44,113 nt of DNA from Betaproteobacteria bacterium SCN2 (GTDB lineage Bacteria > Pseudomonadota > Gammaproteobacteria > Burkholderiales > Thiobacillaceae). The stretch spans positions 1 through 44,113 of the forward strand of contig WBSG01000009.1 of assembly GCA_008923285.1 (NCBI GenBank), read 5' to 3'. The position numbers were made by a program, and so were the translations under genes. The notes under the pieces are model-generated. The model made no database searches and was not told where the DNA came from. It worked only from the letters and a program-made list of their open reading frames with translations. Below are positions 7,910 to 14,282 of the stretch, piece after piece. The stretch's first letter is position 1. Every line of letters starts with the position of its first letter.

Positions 7910-8299
7910 TTAATAGAGTTTGATCTCAAGAACCAGCTCCGTTAAACGATGTTTGATTCCAGCTGCCGTTAGCTCTTGGGAGAGACGATCTAGGTCTTGC
8001 GTCTTTTCTCCTGCTTCGTAGCCACCCTCGGTTGTGTCCCAGAAGAAAGACCGGGGCAGAATAATATGTGCGATGTCTTGGTAGAGAAATGGCTGACCCC
8101 ATGTGCCACTATCTTTTATGTGCGTGGGCATTAGGTCATCGACGGACGGAAGGCCGCACCTCCAATAGAAAACATCATCACTCAGTTTTGAAAATGTTGT
8201 CCAGCTGCACCAGAAGGCGCTCTTTGACGCTATGCGATTACCCGGCCCGAGCACTTTGGCGCAGATAGTGAAAAATGTGAGCCATTCTTGGTCGGTCAT
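7910..8299 (-). CDS. Cassette 14: hypothetical protein, 129 aa
   Basis: This is a cassette-borne protein of unknown family. ATG 8299-8297 is chosen because the longer TTG start would lie inside the adjacent attC site. The product is soluble, rich in tryptophan and aromatic residues (CSWTTFSKLSDDVFYWRCG), with a C-terminal helix-strand pattern (ELTAAGIKHRLTELVLEIKLY). It has no signal peptide or membrane segment. The stop lies 18 bases before its attC. As the cassette furthest from attI it is likely the oldest in the array and the least transcribed from the integron promoter. Confidence 0.65.
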   Translation of the reverse strand: MTDQEWLTFFTICAKVLGPGNRIASKSAFWCSWTTFSKLSDDVFYWRCGLPSVDDLMPTHIKDSGTWGQPFLYQDIAHIILPRSFFWDTTEGGYEAGEKTQDLDRLSQELTAAGIKHRLTELVLEIKLY

Positions 8300-8314
8300 G
8301 GGGTTCTTTTTGGG

Positions 8315-8398
8315 GCCCAACGTTTGAGTTGAGGGGCTGGACGCCGCAGGCGGACAGTCCCAGTGAGCGTAGCGAACGACTCGAGCGAGAGGTTAGCC
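8315..8398 (-). other. attC site 13
   Basis: Cores are GCCCAAC (8315-8321) and GTTAGCC (8392-8398). The latter pairs exactly with GGCTAAC at 8825-8831 of the same cassette. The interior is palindromic but more diverged than the main attC type in this array. Confidence 0.88.
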
Positions 8399-8821
8399 GC
8401 CATCATCGTATGCAAAAAAAGAAAGTTGTAACTCTAAGCCTAACGCAGCGATAGCTCTTTGTAGCTCGGGCGGGATGACAATAGATGCAGTACCTGATGA
8501 CCCAATGTAGCAATTAAGCGCACATAAGTTTCCGGCGCGAGAAAGTTTTGATATTGCTTTGGCGCGGCCGGCTAAAGCTTTAACCCAGAACGCCAACTGG
8601 CGAGCGAATTGCTCTGTGAGTTGTGCATTGGGAAGCGCTTTCTTCCAACCACCCCACTCATAGGTAGAGTGGAGATCACGGGTTTTTGGTTCGCCCTGCC
8701 GCCATGCTTGAGTAGGGCGCAAGCGCAAAGAACGAGACACACTCTGTGGGTCGAGATTGTTGCCCAAGATCATGAGCGTGACATGACTCAAATATTCTTG
8801 TTTGTGTCTGGGTTTGCTCAT
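8393..8821 (-). CDS. Cassette 13: DUF4279-like protein, 142 aa
   Basis: The protein resembles the DUF4279 family of unknown function. It has an opening strand SHVTLMILGNNLDPQSVSRSL, then LRLRPTQAWRQGEP (the L-x-P-T-x-A-x-x-x-G region), a W-rich turn YEWGGWKKAL, a central helix and a C-terminal ALGLELQLSFFAYDD. The assignment is from memory of the family pattern. It is soluble, with no signal peptide. The start is ATG 8821-8819, and the stop codon TAA lies inside the R'' core of its own attC, so gene and recombination site overlap by six bases. Members are common as single small genes in mobile DNA, sometimes as immunity-like proteins; no toxin is adjacent here. Confidence 0.7.
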   Translation of the reverse strand: MSKPRHKQEYLSHVTLMILGNNLDPQSVSRSLRLRPTQAWRQGEPKTRDLHSTYEWGGWKKALPNAQLTEQFARQLAFWVKALAGRAKAISKLSRAGNLCALNCYIGSSGTASIVIPPELQRAIAALGLELQLSFFAYDDGG

Positions 8822-8824
8822 GGT

Positions 8825-8902
8825 GGCTAACGTGAAGCTAAGGGGCGCGCCGCAGGCGCGTCCCAGCGACCGGAGGGAGCGAACTTGAGCGTAAGGTTAG
8901 GC
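8825..8902 (-). other. attC site 12
   Basis: Cores are GGCTAAC (8825-8831) and GTTAGGC (8896-8902). The latter pairs exactly with GCCTAAC at 9363-9369 of its own cassette. This is the main attC type of the array, with central arms GGGGCGCGCC and GGCGCGTCCC. Confidence 0.9.
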
Positions 8903-8903
8903 G

Positions 8904-9359
8904 TCAGCATGCCACCGCACCAGACCAAACCCATGCACTATGCTCTGAGGGGCCAAAAACCTGTCTCGAATGCTCCAGGGCTTCAGGCAACTGGTTTGCA
9001 CGACACCACATAGATGAGCCCAGAGAGCCATCGTCTTTAATTTCTGTGGCTACAGCAATTTCGCTGTGAAGAAAACGAGCGGCTTCTTTGACTGCTTCAG
9101 TTGCAATACGTCGTTTGAGATGGAGATTCGTAAGCCTCTCGCCGTGGTAGGTGCTTTTCGAAAAGTGGGAATGGCTGACTTTGCAGCTTAGAACGACCTC
9201 GCGGGCCGTTACTGACAGCCAGAGTGCTTCAATGTCAGGGCAAGGAGAATTCCATTTGAACCAAAGAACTCCCCATGAGTTACGCCCCATCTCTGCGCTA
9301 GGTAGCGTTCGCAGTCGTTGGGTAACAAGCCGTTCGAGCTTACTCGTGGGTGCCTTCAT
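8904..9359 (-). CDS. Cassette 12: hypothetical protein, 151 aa
   Basis: I do not recognise the family. The product is a soluble alpha/beta protein. Its start (MKAPTSKLERLVTQRL) is basic, its middle contains strands WLSVTAREVVLSCKVSHSHF, and a helix follows (KRRIATEAVKEAARFLHSEI). The start is ATG 9359-9357, four bases into the cassette, and the TGA stop lies two bases from the attC core, so almost the whole cassette is coding. No signal peptide, membrane segment or known catalytic motif is visible. Confidence 0.65.
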   Translation of the reverse strand: MKAPTSKLERLVTQRLRTLPSAEMGRNSWGVLWFKWNSPCPDIEALWLSVTAREVVLSCKVSHSHFSKSTYHGERLTNLHLKRRIATEAVKEAARFLHSEIAVATEIKDDGSLGSSMWCRANQLPEALEHSRQVFGPSEHSAWVWSGAVAC

Positions 9360-9362
9360 GAC

Positions 9363-9449
9363 GCCTAACGTTTGAGGTAAGGGGCGCGCTGCTTGCGGCG
9401 CGTCCCGTGGAGGCCGAAGGCCGGAACGAACTTAACCGAGGGGTTAGGG
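9363..9449 (-). other. attC site 11
   Basis: Cores are GCCTAAC (9363-9369) and GTTAGGG (9443-9449). This is the only cassette whose far core (CCATAAC at 9973-9979) differs from a perfect complement, by one base. Main attC type, 87 bp, including the GGAGGCCGAAGGCCGG interior variant shared with 11252-11338. Confidence 0.9.
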
Positions 9450-9965
9450 AGTAAGGACAACTTGTTTCCCATCTTTGATGACATAGGCATCTGAGAGCGC
9501 GTTAATCCATTTGTCACGGTTAGTGGTACTAAGCGCATCGGTTTTCTCTGCGTAAGCGATGCGGTGCACTCCATCGTTTCCTCTCAGAGTGCGGGCGATT
9601 TCATGCTGATTAGGGTAGGTTCCACAATTAGTAATCTTCCACTCATATAAGACGCTGTTGGCTTCCTGACGGATAACGTTCCAGAATGAACCTGGGCATC
9701 GAGCCTGCATTTTGGCTCTGAGTTCTTCCATGACGGATAACGGGGTACGGCTTTCCCCTTCCAAGAACTGGATTGTTAAGAGCATGTTCCAGTTGTTGAT
9801 CGTTTCATTCGCTGGAACGTATTCAGCGATAGTTTGCCCCCTGCTGTCTCTGCTAAAGCCCAGTTTCCAGCCTGAGGAATCAGCAGGTATGTAAACAGAC
9901 TCAAGTGGGGTTACACAGCCAGCTAGAAAGATTGCGACGATCAATGGGATTTTTTGCCAATTCAT
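9444..9965 (-). CDS. Cassette 11: putative lipoprotein, 173 aa
   Basis: The N terminus MNWQKIPLIVAIFLAGC is a lipoprotein signal: a short positive region, a hydrophobic core and the lipobox FLAGC with Cys17. The mature protein should be anchored in the inner or outer membrane; V18-T19 after Cys17 suggests no inner-membrane retention Asp. ATG 9965-9963 is chosen because earlier starts read through the attC site. The mature domain is of unknown function and contains a possible disulfide pair (ARCPGSFWNV and KITNCGTYPN). The stop TAA lies inside the R'' core of its attC. Exported small proteins are common integron cassette cargo. Confidence 0.78.
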   Translation of the reverse strand: MNWQKIPLIVAIFLAGCVTPLESVYIPADSSGWKLGFSRDSRGQTIAEYVPANETINNWNMLLTIQFLEGESRTPLSVMEELRAKMQARCPGSFWNVIRQEANSVLYEWKITNCGTYPNQHEIARTLRGNDGVHRIAYAEKTDALSTTNRDKWINALSDAYVIKDGKQVVLTP

Positions 9966-9972
9966 TTTTTCT

Positions 9973-10050
9973 CCATAACGTGGAGCTAAGGGGCGCGCCG
10001 TAGGCGCGTCCCAGCGACCGAAGGGAGCGAGCTTGAGCGCAGGGTTAGAG
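9973..10050 (-). other. attC site 10
   Basis: Cores are CCATAAC (9973-9979) and GTTAGAG (10044-10050). The second pairs exactly with CTCTAAC at 10426-10432 of its own cassette. Main attC type; the interior is nearly identical to site 12 (8825-8902). Confidence 0.9.
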
Positions 10051-10419
10051 TGCATCGACGTCACCACGGTAATTATTTAACAGCGCATCCCAAATTACCT
10101 CTAAGGCGGGTTGGTCTTCATCGATGTTTACGGAGCGCATTGCCCGCTGCATTCGCTCGGACTTCTCCGCAATGGCGGCTATGGCGTTAACCGCCGGTAG
10201 CTTAAAGCGATAGACCAAATCCTCAAGCGGCCCAGCGCCAATAAGTGCCAAACTCCAATCAGAAGGAGCGGATTCAATCAGTTTCTGCGTTATGCGAAGG
10301 CCGGAACTTAGATCGTGACATAACTCGTCCACTTCTTCCCACGCCCAAAAATCCTCATCTGCCTGAGTTTGCTGATGCTTGTAGTAGCCAGAAACGATTT
10401 GATCGTCGGTATGAAGCAT
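10045..10419 (-). CDS. Cassette 10: small acidic helical protein, 124 aa (DUF6869-like)
   Basis: This is an acidic, mostly helical soluble protein. The segment SAPSDWSLALIGAGPLEDLVYRF resembles DUF6869-type proteins (ALIxxAGPLEDLL pattern), though this is from memory and unverified. The N terminus holds several tryptophans and acidic residues (DEDFWAWEEVDELC). It starts at ATG 10419-10417, seven bases inside the cassette, and ends with TAA inside the attC core. There is no signal peptide. The family's role is unknown, but such proteins often occur as lone genes in mobile DNA, compatible with an immunity or accessory function. Confidence 0.68.
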   Translation of the reverse strand: MLHTDDQIVSGYYKHQQTQADEDFWAWEEVDELCHDLSSGLRITQKLIESAPSDWSLALIGAGPLEDLVYRFKLPAVNAIAAIAEKSERMQRAMRSVNIDEDQPALEVIWDALLNNYRGDVDAL

Positions 10420-10425
10420 GGTGCA

Positions 10426-10509
10426 CTCTAACGTTTGAGGTAAGGGGCGCGCCGCTTGCGGCGCGTCCCAGCGTAGCGAAGCGGAGCGTACTTGACCGAG
10501 ATGTTAGGT
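10426..10509 (-). other. attC site 9
   Basis: Cores are CTCTAAC (10426-10432) and GTTAGGT (10503-10509). The latter pairs exactly with ACCTAAC at 10805-10811 of its own cassette. Main attC type, with the AGCGTAGCGAAGCGGAGCG interior also found in sites 8 and 3. Confidence 0.9.
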
Positions 10510-10513
10510 GACA

Positions 10514-10801
10514 TTATTTACGCTCTACGCCTGAAGGCCTGTCCGACTTCCTTGACCCCAGCATTAGCCACATACCTGGAATAAGTAATAACCAGGAAAG
10601 CCAGTTTGCAAATTGGGCAACCAAGCGCTTGGTGTTAACAGAAAAGTTTGCGCTTGCGATTAGTTGTTGAAACTCTGGAAACCAATACTGCTTGGAGACC
10701 GAGAGCGCGACTGCCACGACTGACAAAATTATGCCCGCTCTCATTAACTTTGGTTTGGCCACCGGGGCCGGTTGATTTGGCGTGAATCCAAACATTTTCA
10801 T
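10514..10801 (-). CDS. Cassette 9: small inner-membrane protein, 95 aa
   Basis: The product has two predicted transmembrane helices, about residues 22-36 (MRAGIILSVVAVALSVS) and 68-82 (WLSWLLLIPGMWLML), separated by a roughly 30-residue soluble stretch. The N-terminal tail (MKMFGFTPNQPAPVAKPK) and the C-terminal tail (GSRKSDRPSGVERK) are both basic and probably cytoplasmic. No family is recognised. It starts at ATG 10801-10799 and stops four bases before its attC core. Confidence 0.68.
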   Translation of the reverse strand: MKMFGFTPNQPAPVAKPKLMRAGIILSVVAVALSVSKQYWFPEFQQLIASANFSVNTKRLVAQFANWLSWLLLIPGMWLMLGSRKSDRPSGVERK

Positions 10802-10804
10802 GTT

Positions 10805-10885
10805 ACCTAACGTAGAGGTAAGGGGCGCCGCTTTAGCGGCGTCCCAGCGTAGCGAAGCGGAGCGGTCTTGACCGCCGGGTTAGGG
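10805..10885 (-). other. attC site 8 (identical interior to site 3)
   Basis: Cores are ACCTAAC (10805-10811) and GTTAGGG (10879-10885), the latter matching CCCTAAC at 11252-11258. From 10809 rightward the site is identical to 13325 onward because the whole cassette is duplicated. Confidence 0.92.
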
Positions 10886-11260
10886 GTAATTGCCATGAGT
10901 AACCCAACGGAAAATAGCCACTACCAAAGCAACCAAAAGGCCTACAGATACACCGACGACGACCTTAGAACGCATGGGGTGATTTTTTTCATATGCGGTT
11001 TCTTTGTTTGGCCTGTCAGCGATCTCTTTTTGTTTTTGCTGGAGAAACTCAATGCCTTTTGAAGTAATTGTTAGGTCAATGTACTTAGACGAGGAATCAT
11101 GAATGGTTGTTACGTCGATACCTTTAAGAAAGCCTTCTTCGTACAACCATTTGGCGTGCTCGGCATCGATAACAGAACTGTCTCGGGGTTTTCCGTCAGC
11201 AAACAACGCGAGAGTTTTGATCAGGTCTTGCTGGGCATCGTCCATGATTACCCCTAACGT
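10809..11260. repeat. Duplicated cassette, copy A (452 bp, identical to 13325-13776)
   Basis: The stretch reads the same as 13325-13776 base for base by eye, offset 2516. It covers one complete cassette: the attC interior, the gene and both cores. The identity stops exactly at the recombination cores on each side, as expected for duplication by cassette excision and reinsertion rather than by homologous recombination of flanking DNA. Confidence 0.93.
10880..11245 (-). CDS. Cassette 8: winged-helix-like protein with C-terminal membrane anchor, copy A (121 aa)
   Basis: The first 75 residues look like a small winged-helix unit. LIKTLALFADGKPRDSSVI is helix 1, HAKWLYEEGFLKGIDV a recognition-type helix, and KYIDLTITSKGIEFLQQKQ the wing and final helix, a pattern shared by YjcQ-like and other phage or plasmid regulators. 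After a charged linker comes one transmembrane helix (about 95-113, VVVGVSVGLLVALVVAIF) and a short tail. The arrangement suggests a membrane-tethered sensor or regulator, but binding to DNA is unproven. The start ATG 11245-11243 uses the GGGG of the R' core as ribosome-binding site. The protein is identical to that at 13396-13761. Confidence 0.72.
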   Translation of the reverse strand: MDDAQQDLIKTLALFADGKPRDSSVIDAEHAKWLYEEGFLKGIDVTTIHDSSSKYIDLTITSKGIEFLQQKQKEIADRPNKETAYEKNHPMRSKVVVGVSVGLLVALVVAIFRWVTHGNYP

Positions 11261-11338
11261 TTGAGGTAAGGGGCGCGCCGCTTGCGGCGCGTCCCGTGGA
11301 GGCCGAAGGCCGGAACGAACTTGACCGAGGGGTTAGGC
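11252..11338 (-). other. attC site 7
   Basis: Cores are CCCTAAC (11252-11258) and GTTAGGC (11332-11338). The latter pairs exactly with GCCTAAC at 11740-11746. Main attC type, nearly identical to site 11 (9363-9449). Confidence 0.9.
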
Positions 11339-11344
11339 ATATAG

Positions 11345-11734
11345 CTACCACCGCCAGCCATAACGCTTTTTGTTTTTATTATGGAGAGACACATCGTCTT
11401 TCCAATCGCCACGCCGCGGGCCTTGCCCGTAGATGGCAGCCCAAACGCAAAAGGCTGAGACAAAAAGCATAAATAGCGCATACCCGAGACGGGTAAAGGT
11501 ATCAATTTGCGCAGCACTGGTGATGAGATTGAGGGCGAGCACGACAGCGCCAATAAGAAAGAGGAGTGCGCCAGCAAAGCAAACAACCCGGCGAGCAAGC
11601 AGCCATGTTGTGGCAACTGCTTTCTCGAACAGGGTTGGCGGATTTGATCGGTTGGAATGGAAAAACCAATAGGCACCGACGATGGCGGCGGTAAAACCGA
11701 ACACTAGAAACCAAAGGGTAGTCTCGGTATCCAT
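11345..11734 (-). CDS. Cassette 7: integral membrane protein, 129 aa
   Basis: Three transmembrane helices are predicted: about residues 7-25 (LWFLVFGFTAAIVGAYWFF), 50-70 (VVCFAGALLFLIGAVVLALNL) and 83-101 (LGYALFMLFVSAFCVWAAIYG). A basic C-terminal tail (GPRRGDWKDDVSLHNKNKKRYGWRW) follows. No family is recognised. The start is ATG 11734-11732, shortly inside the cassette. I prefer this frame over an overlapping 140-codon minus frame (11254-11676) that has no start near the cassette edge and runs through the attC site. Confidence 0.7.
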   Translation of the reverse strand: MDTETTLWFLVFGFTAAIVGAYWFFHSNRSNPPTLFEKAVATTWLLARRVVCFAGALLFLIGAVVLALNLITSAAQIDTFTRLGYALFMLFVSAFCVWAAIYGQGPRRGDWKDDVSLHNKNKKRYGWRW

Positions 11735-11739
11735 GTTAT

Positions 11740-11821
11740 GCCTAACGTTTGAGGTAAGGGGCGCGCCGCTTGCGGCGCGTCCCAGCGACCGAAGGGAGCG
11801 ATCTTGACCGATGGGTTAGAT
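11740..11821 (-). other. attC site 6
   Basis: Cores are GCCTAAC (11740-11746) and GTTAGAT (11815-11821). The latter pairs exactly with ATCTAAC at 12259-12265. Main attC type. Confidence 0.9.
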
Positions 11822-12252
11822 CACGACGATACATCTTGCCTCCGGATGATGAACTCCAGGACAAAGTATGAAAATAGAAGCGCGACTGAGTAAAGCAAAA
11901 TTCCAAGATAAAGCTGAATGTTTGTTAATGGCCAGCCTATAGGGGCTGAGTGCTGCATAAGAAACCAAATAAATGTAATGCTCGCAGCAATAAAGCCAAT
12001 ACATAGCGCCGAGCAAATGGAGTGGCCTATATTTCTCGGGGTAAGAGCAAAGAATAGTGCGTGGACAAGTCCGGCAGAGAAACCGAGTAAGACGATGACA
12101 ATAAGAAACTCGCGAGAGGTGGGAAATAGTTCTGGGGATAACCGTTTTGGAATTGAGTGGAACATCATTGCGGCTAGCGGTGCAAAGAATAGCCATGCGG
12201 CAAATACTGCAATAGCAGTCTGCTCTTTGTTGGTAGTGCGGCCGAGATTCAA
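11821..12252 (-). CDS. Cassette 6: integral membrane protein, 143 aa
   Basis: Four transmembrane helices are predicted: about residues 12-30 (AIAVFAAWLFFAPLAAMMF), 50-68 (LIVIVLLGFSAGLVHALFF), 78-98 (SICSALCIGFIAASITFIWFL) and 113-133 (LYLGILLYSVALLFSYFVLEF). The likely start is TTG 12252-12250, the first possible one inside the cassette; no good ribosome-binding site or ATG is near, so the true start is uncertain. The stop TGA touches the attC core. No family is recognised. Confidence 0.6.
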   Translation of the reverse strand: MNLGRTTNKEQTAIAVFAAWLFFAPLAAMMFHSIPKRLSPELFPTSREFLIVIVLLGFSAGLVHALFFALTPRNIGHSICSALCIGFIAASITFIWFLMQHSAPIGWPLTNIQLYLGILLYSVALLFSYFVLEFIIRRQDVSS

Positions 12253-12258
12253 TATGTG

Positions 12259-12325
12259 ATCTAACGTTTGAATTCACCGGCCTGCGCGGCTTTTCGCGCA
12301 GGTCCGGTGGAATGATGGGTTGGGC
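12259..12325 (-). other. attC site 5 (short type)
   Basis: Cores are ATCTAAC (12259-12265) and GTTGGGC (12319-12325), the latter pairing exactly with GCCCAAC at 12767-12773. At 67 bp it has a different interior (CACCGGCCTGCGCGG with CCGCG-type complement), so this cassette has a different origin from the main type. Confidence 0.88.
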
Positions 12326-12334
12326 CTCGGGCGA

Positions 12335-12760
12335 TCACTCGATTTTCACCGATGCAAACTGAGTCTTTGATTCGCGATGCTTGGTTTCATACACGAGTAC
12401 CGTTAGCTTTGGCCCCTTCTGTTTCTTGTATATCTCCCCAAATGCCTTCACGAGATCGCCCACAACATCCGGGCTTGAGACTTCATAGACATAGATGGTT
12501 GGCCCACCGTAATCAAACTGCCCAATCTTGATGCCACCTGCTGTCCAAAACAGAAATTCTTTTTTGTTGCAGTCGTTCTTGTTTTGACAGAGTCCATGGG
12601 CAATCAAGACGTTTTGCGCCCCCTCGAAATATGCCTGTGCCTGCTGATAATAAGTGTGGGAATAACCCATGCTGGCTATGCCAAGGAAGAACCAGAGTAG
12701 CAGCAGAACCCCAATCGCTTTTAGGGCATACCGCGATACCTTTCGAAGTGCATCGATCAT
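12335..12760 (-). CDS. Cassette 5: membrane-anchored protein, 141 aa
   Basis: ATG 12760-12758 is chosen; a TTG start 12 bases earlier lies within the attC core. The N terminus has one transmembrane helix (about residues 13-32, ALKAIGVLLLLWFFLGIASM) after a basic MIDALRKVSRY, so the rest is probably periplasmic. The outer domain has two close cysteines (GLCQNKNDCNKK), which could form a disulfide, and alternating strands ending KLTVLVYETK. No family is recognised. It is an anchored single-domain protein, a frequent cassette product. Confidence 0.7.
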   Translation of the reverse strand: MIDALRKVSRYALKAIGVLLLLWFFLGIASMGYSHTYYQQAQAYFEGAQNVLIAHGLCQNKNDCNKKEFLFWTAGGIKIGQFDYGGPTIYVYEVSSPDVVGDLVKAFGEIYKKQKGPKLTVLVYETKHRESKTQFASVKIE

Positions 12761-12766
12761 TGTGAG

Positions 12767-12838
12767 GCCCAACGTTTAAGGTGAGGGGCGCGGAGCCAGC
12801 TTGCTGGCGGAGCGTCCCTCTCGACCGCAGTGTTGGGC
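12767..12838 (-). other. attC site 4
   Basis: Cores are GCCCAAC (12767-12773) and GTTGGGC (12832-12838), the latter pairing exactly with GCCCAAC at 13321-13327. The 72-bp interior has arms GCCAGC and GCTGGC and differs from the main type. Confidence 0.88.
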
Positions 12839-12845
12839 CGATAAG

Positions 12846-13313
12846 TCATTGTGGAATTGCCTGCTTAACGGGTGAGGCTTCAAGCATTTTTGCTGCCCTT
12901 GATTTTTGCTCCGCTGCGCATGACTTCGATTGGACAGCAGAATACACATTGCCCTGTGCTACTCCATGCAGTAGCCCGATAAATGCCACCTGCTTTTCGC
13001 TAAACCCCTGTTGGCGTGCTTTAGCTGTAAGACTTAAGAAATGAGTCTGCCAGTCCATGCCGCACCACTCTGCAATACCCGATAACTCCCCAACTGAAAT
13101 TACGTGGTTAGCTGCTGCTGATGATATAGGGAGCGTGGATCGTTCAGCCGCATTATCGGGCTGAACGGGATTGCCATTGCTGAGTCTCGCCTTGCCCCAG
13201 AAATTGGCGAAAGCTCCTTGGATAAGCTGCTCTCGATGCTCTTGCTGCAGGATGCCAGCAGACGCAGTCATCGAAATGGAGAAGAGCAAACATAGGCTGA
13301 TGAATGTATGCAT
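12846..13313 (-). CDS. Cassette 4: secreted/periplasmic protein, 155 aa
   Basis: The start MHTFISLCLLFSISMTASAG is a clear Sec signal peptide with a likely cut after ASA. ATG 13313-13311 is used because the longer frame reads through the attC site. The mature part is helical (QQEHREQLIQGAFANFWGKA, then FLSLTAKARQQGFSEKQVAFIGLLHGVAQ) with two cysteines. The helix near the end, with a V-A-F-I-G-x-L-H-G-V motif, may be a small helical bundle. No family is recognised. Confidence 0.72.
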   Translation of the reverse strand: MHTFISLCLLFSISMTASAGILQQEHREQLIQGAFANFWGKARLSNGNPVQPDNAAERSTLPISSAAANHVISVGELSGIAEWCGMDWQTHFLSLTAKARQQGFSEKQVAFIGLLHGVAQGNVYSAVQSKSCAAEQKSRAAKMLEASPVKQAIPQ

Positions 13314-13320
13314 TGTTGTA

Positions 13321-13401
13321 GCCCAACGTAGAGGTAAGGGGCGCCGCTTTAGCGGCGTCCCAGCGTAGCGAAGCGGAGCGGTCTTGACCGCCGGGTTAGG
13401 G
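13321..13401 (-). other. attC site 3 (identical interior to site 8)
   Basis: Cores are GCCCAAC (13321-13327) and GTTAGGG (13395-13401), the latter pairing exactly with CCCTAAC at 13768-13774. Identical to site 8 from 13325 onward. Confidence 0.92.
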
Positions 13402-13776
13402 GTAATTGCCATGAGTAACCCAACGGAAAATAGCCACTACCAAAGCAACCAAAAGGCCTACAGATACACCGACGACGACCTTAGAACGCATGGGGTGATT
13501 TTTTTCATATGCGGTTTCTTTGTTTGGCCTGTCAGCGATCTCTTTTTGTTTTTGCTGGAGAAACTCAATGCCTTTTGAAGTAATTGTTAGGTCAATGTAC
13601 TTAGACGAGGAATCATGAATGGTTGTTACGTCGATACCTTTAAGAAAGCCTTCTTCGTACAACCATTTGGCGTGCTCGGCATCGATAACAGAACTGTCTC
13701 GGGGTTTTCCGTCAGCAAACAACGCGAGAGTTTTGATCAGGTCTTGCTGGGCATCGTCCATGATTACCCCTAACGT
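13325..13776. repeat. Duplicated cassette, copy B (452 bp, identical to 10809-11260)
   Basis: This is the second copy of the cassette carrying the winged-helix/membrane-anchor protein. It is separated from copy A by four other cassettes (cassettes 4 to 7). Total identity implies a recent event. Outside the unit the flanking attC sequences differ. Confidence 0.93.
13396..13761 (-). CDS. Cassette 3: winged-helix-like protein with C-terminal membrane anchor, copy B (121 aa)
   Basis: The protein is identical residue for residue to the product at 10880-11245: an N-terminal winged-helix-like region (about 1-75), a charged linker, and one transmembrane helix at about 95-113. The start is ATG 13761-13759, preceded by the GGGG of the recombination core as ribosome-binding site. 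The stop TAA lies in the attC core. Being third from attI, this copy should be better transcribed than the distal copy. Retention of two intact copies suggests either recency or benefit from dosage. Confidence 0.72.
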   Translation of the reverse strand: MDDAQQDLIKTLALFADGKPRDSSVIDAEHAKWLYEEGFLKGIDVTTIHDSSSKYIDLTITSKGIEFLQQKQKEIADRPNKETAYEKNHPMRSKVVVGVSVGLLVALVVAIFRWVTHGNYP

Positions 13777-13836
13777 GGAGGTCAGGGGCGCTGCGCGGCT
13801 TTTTCGCGCAGCGTCCCCTGAACCGCCGGGTTATGT
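13768..13836 (-). other. attC site 2 (short type)
   Basis: Cores are CCCTAAC (13768-13774) and GTTATGT (13830-13836), the latter pairing exactly with ACATAAC at 14220-14226. The 69-bp site has arms GCGCTGCGCG and CGCGCAGCG around TTTTT. Confidence 0.88.
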
Positions 13837-14201
13837 TCCAACGCTACAACACAGCGCTGCAACACTGCGCCGTCGCCCACAGGAATTACACGCAGGAATT
13901 TCTCATTCCGTTGCGTTCCGTCGGGCAGTGACTGAACCACTTGAACCTTCACATAGCCTTTTGCTTCAAGCTCGCGAACGTAGGCGATCTCGCCGGAGGA
14001 TTCAAGGTATGAATAGAGAAGGTAGCTGCTTGGTGAAGCACCGACTAGATAGCGCACGGCATTTAGTGACACCCCAAGCAGCTTGATGGATTGAGAATTT
14101 AGTTCTGCGACTTTGCTTTCGATCTCTTTAGGATCAGCGGCATGTGCATTAATTGAAATGACCGCAAAGACCACTGAAATGAAGGCGGCTCGAAGGTTCA
14201 T
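13782..14201 (-). CDS. Cassette 2: exported protein whose C terminus is encoded by attC, 139 aa
   Basis: MNLRAAFISVVFAVISINAHA is a Sec signal peptide (cut after AHA). The mature domain begins ADPKEIESKVAELN with a helix, followed by strands YVRELEAKGYVKVQVVQSL and FLRVIPVGDGAVLQ. The start is ATG 14201-14199 with AAGGA about eleven bases upstream. No stop occurs before the attC core; the frame runs through R'' and most of the attC, adding about 20 residues (ALEHNPAVQGTLREKAAQRP), and ends at TGA 13784-13782. The native C terminus is thus partly recombination-site sequence and would change if the downstream neighbour changed. No family is recognised. Confidence 0.7.
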   Translation of the reverse strand: MNLRAAFISVVFAVISINAHAADPKEIESKVAELNSQSIKLLGVSLNAVRYLVGASPSSYLLYSYLESSGEIAYVRELEAKGYVKVQVVQSLPDGTQRNEKFLRVIPVGDGAVLQRCVVALEHNPAVQGTLREKAAQRP

Positions 14202-14219
14202 GGCTGAGTCCTTGGGGAG

Positions 14220-14282
14220 ACATAACGTTGACGTTCAGCGGACGCCCGCTTTTGGGCGGTCCGCTGGAACGACTGGTTGGGC
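14220..14282 (-). other. attC site 1 (short type)
   Basis: Cores are ACATAAC (14220-14226) and GTTGGGC (14276-14282), the latter pairing exactly with GCCCAAC at 14939-14945. The 63-bp site has arms CAGCGGACGCCCGC and GGGCGGTCCGCTG, an almost perfect hairpin. Confidence 0.9.

Noticed and set aside
10868-11062. 64-codon plus ORF repeated at 13384-13578
   Set aside because: It lies antisense to the duplicated cassette gene and starts within attC; its repetition only reflects the cassette duplication.
11254-11676. 140-codon minus frame overlapping cassette 7
   Set aside because: It runs through the attC site and lacks a start near the cassette edge; the 129-aa frame with three membrane helices fits better.
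11816-12277. 153-codon minus frame overlapping cassette 6
   Set aside because: It starts in the neighbouring attC and its residues are not membrane-like; the hydrophobic 143-aa frame is more natural.
7796-14282. Repeated palindromic blocks could be taken for a CRISPR array or REP elements
   Set aside because: The blocks are 63-96 bp, separated by whole genes and share the GTTRRRY cores and stems of attC sites; no short regular spacers occur.
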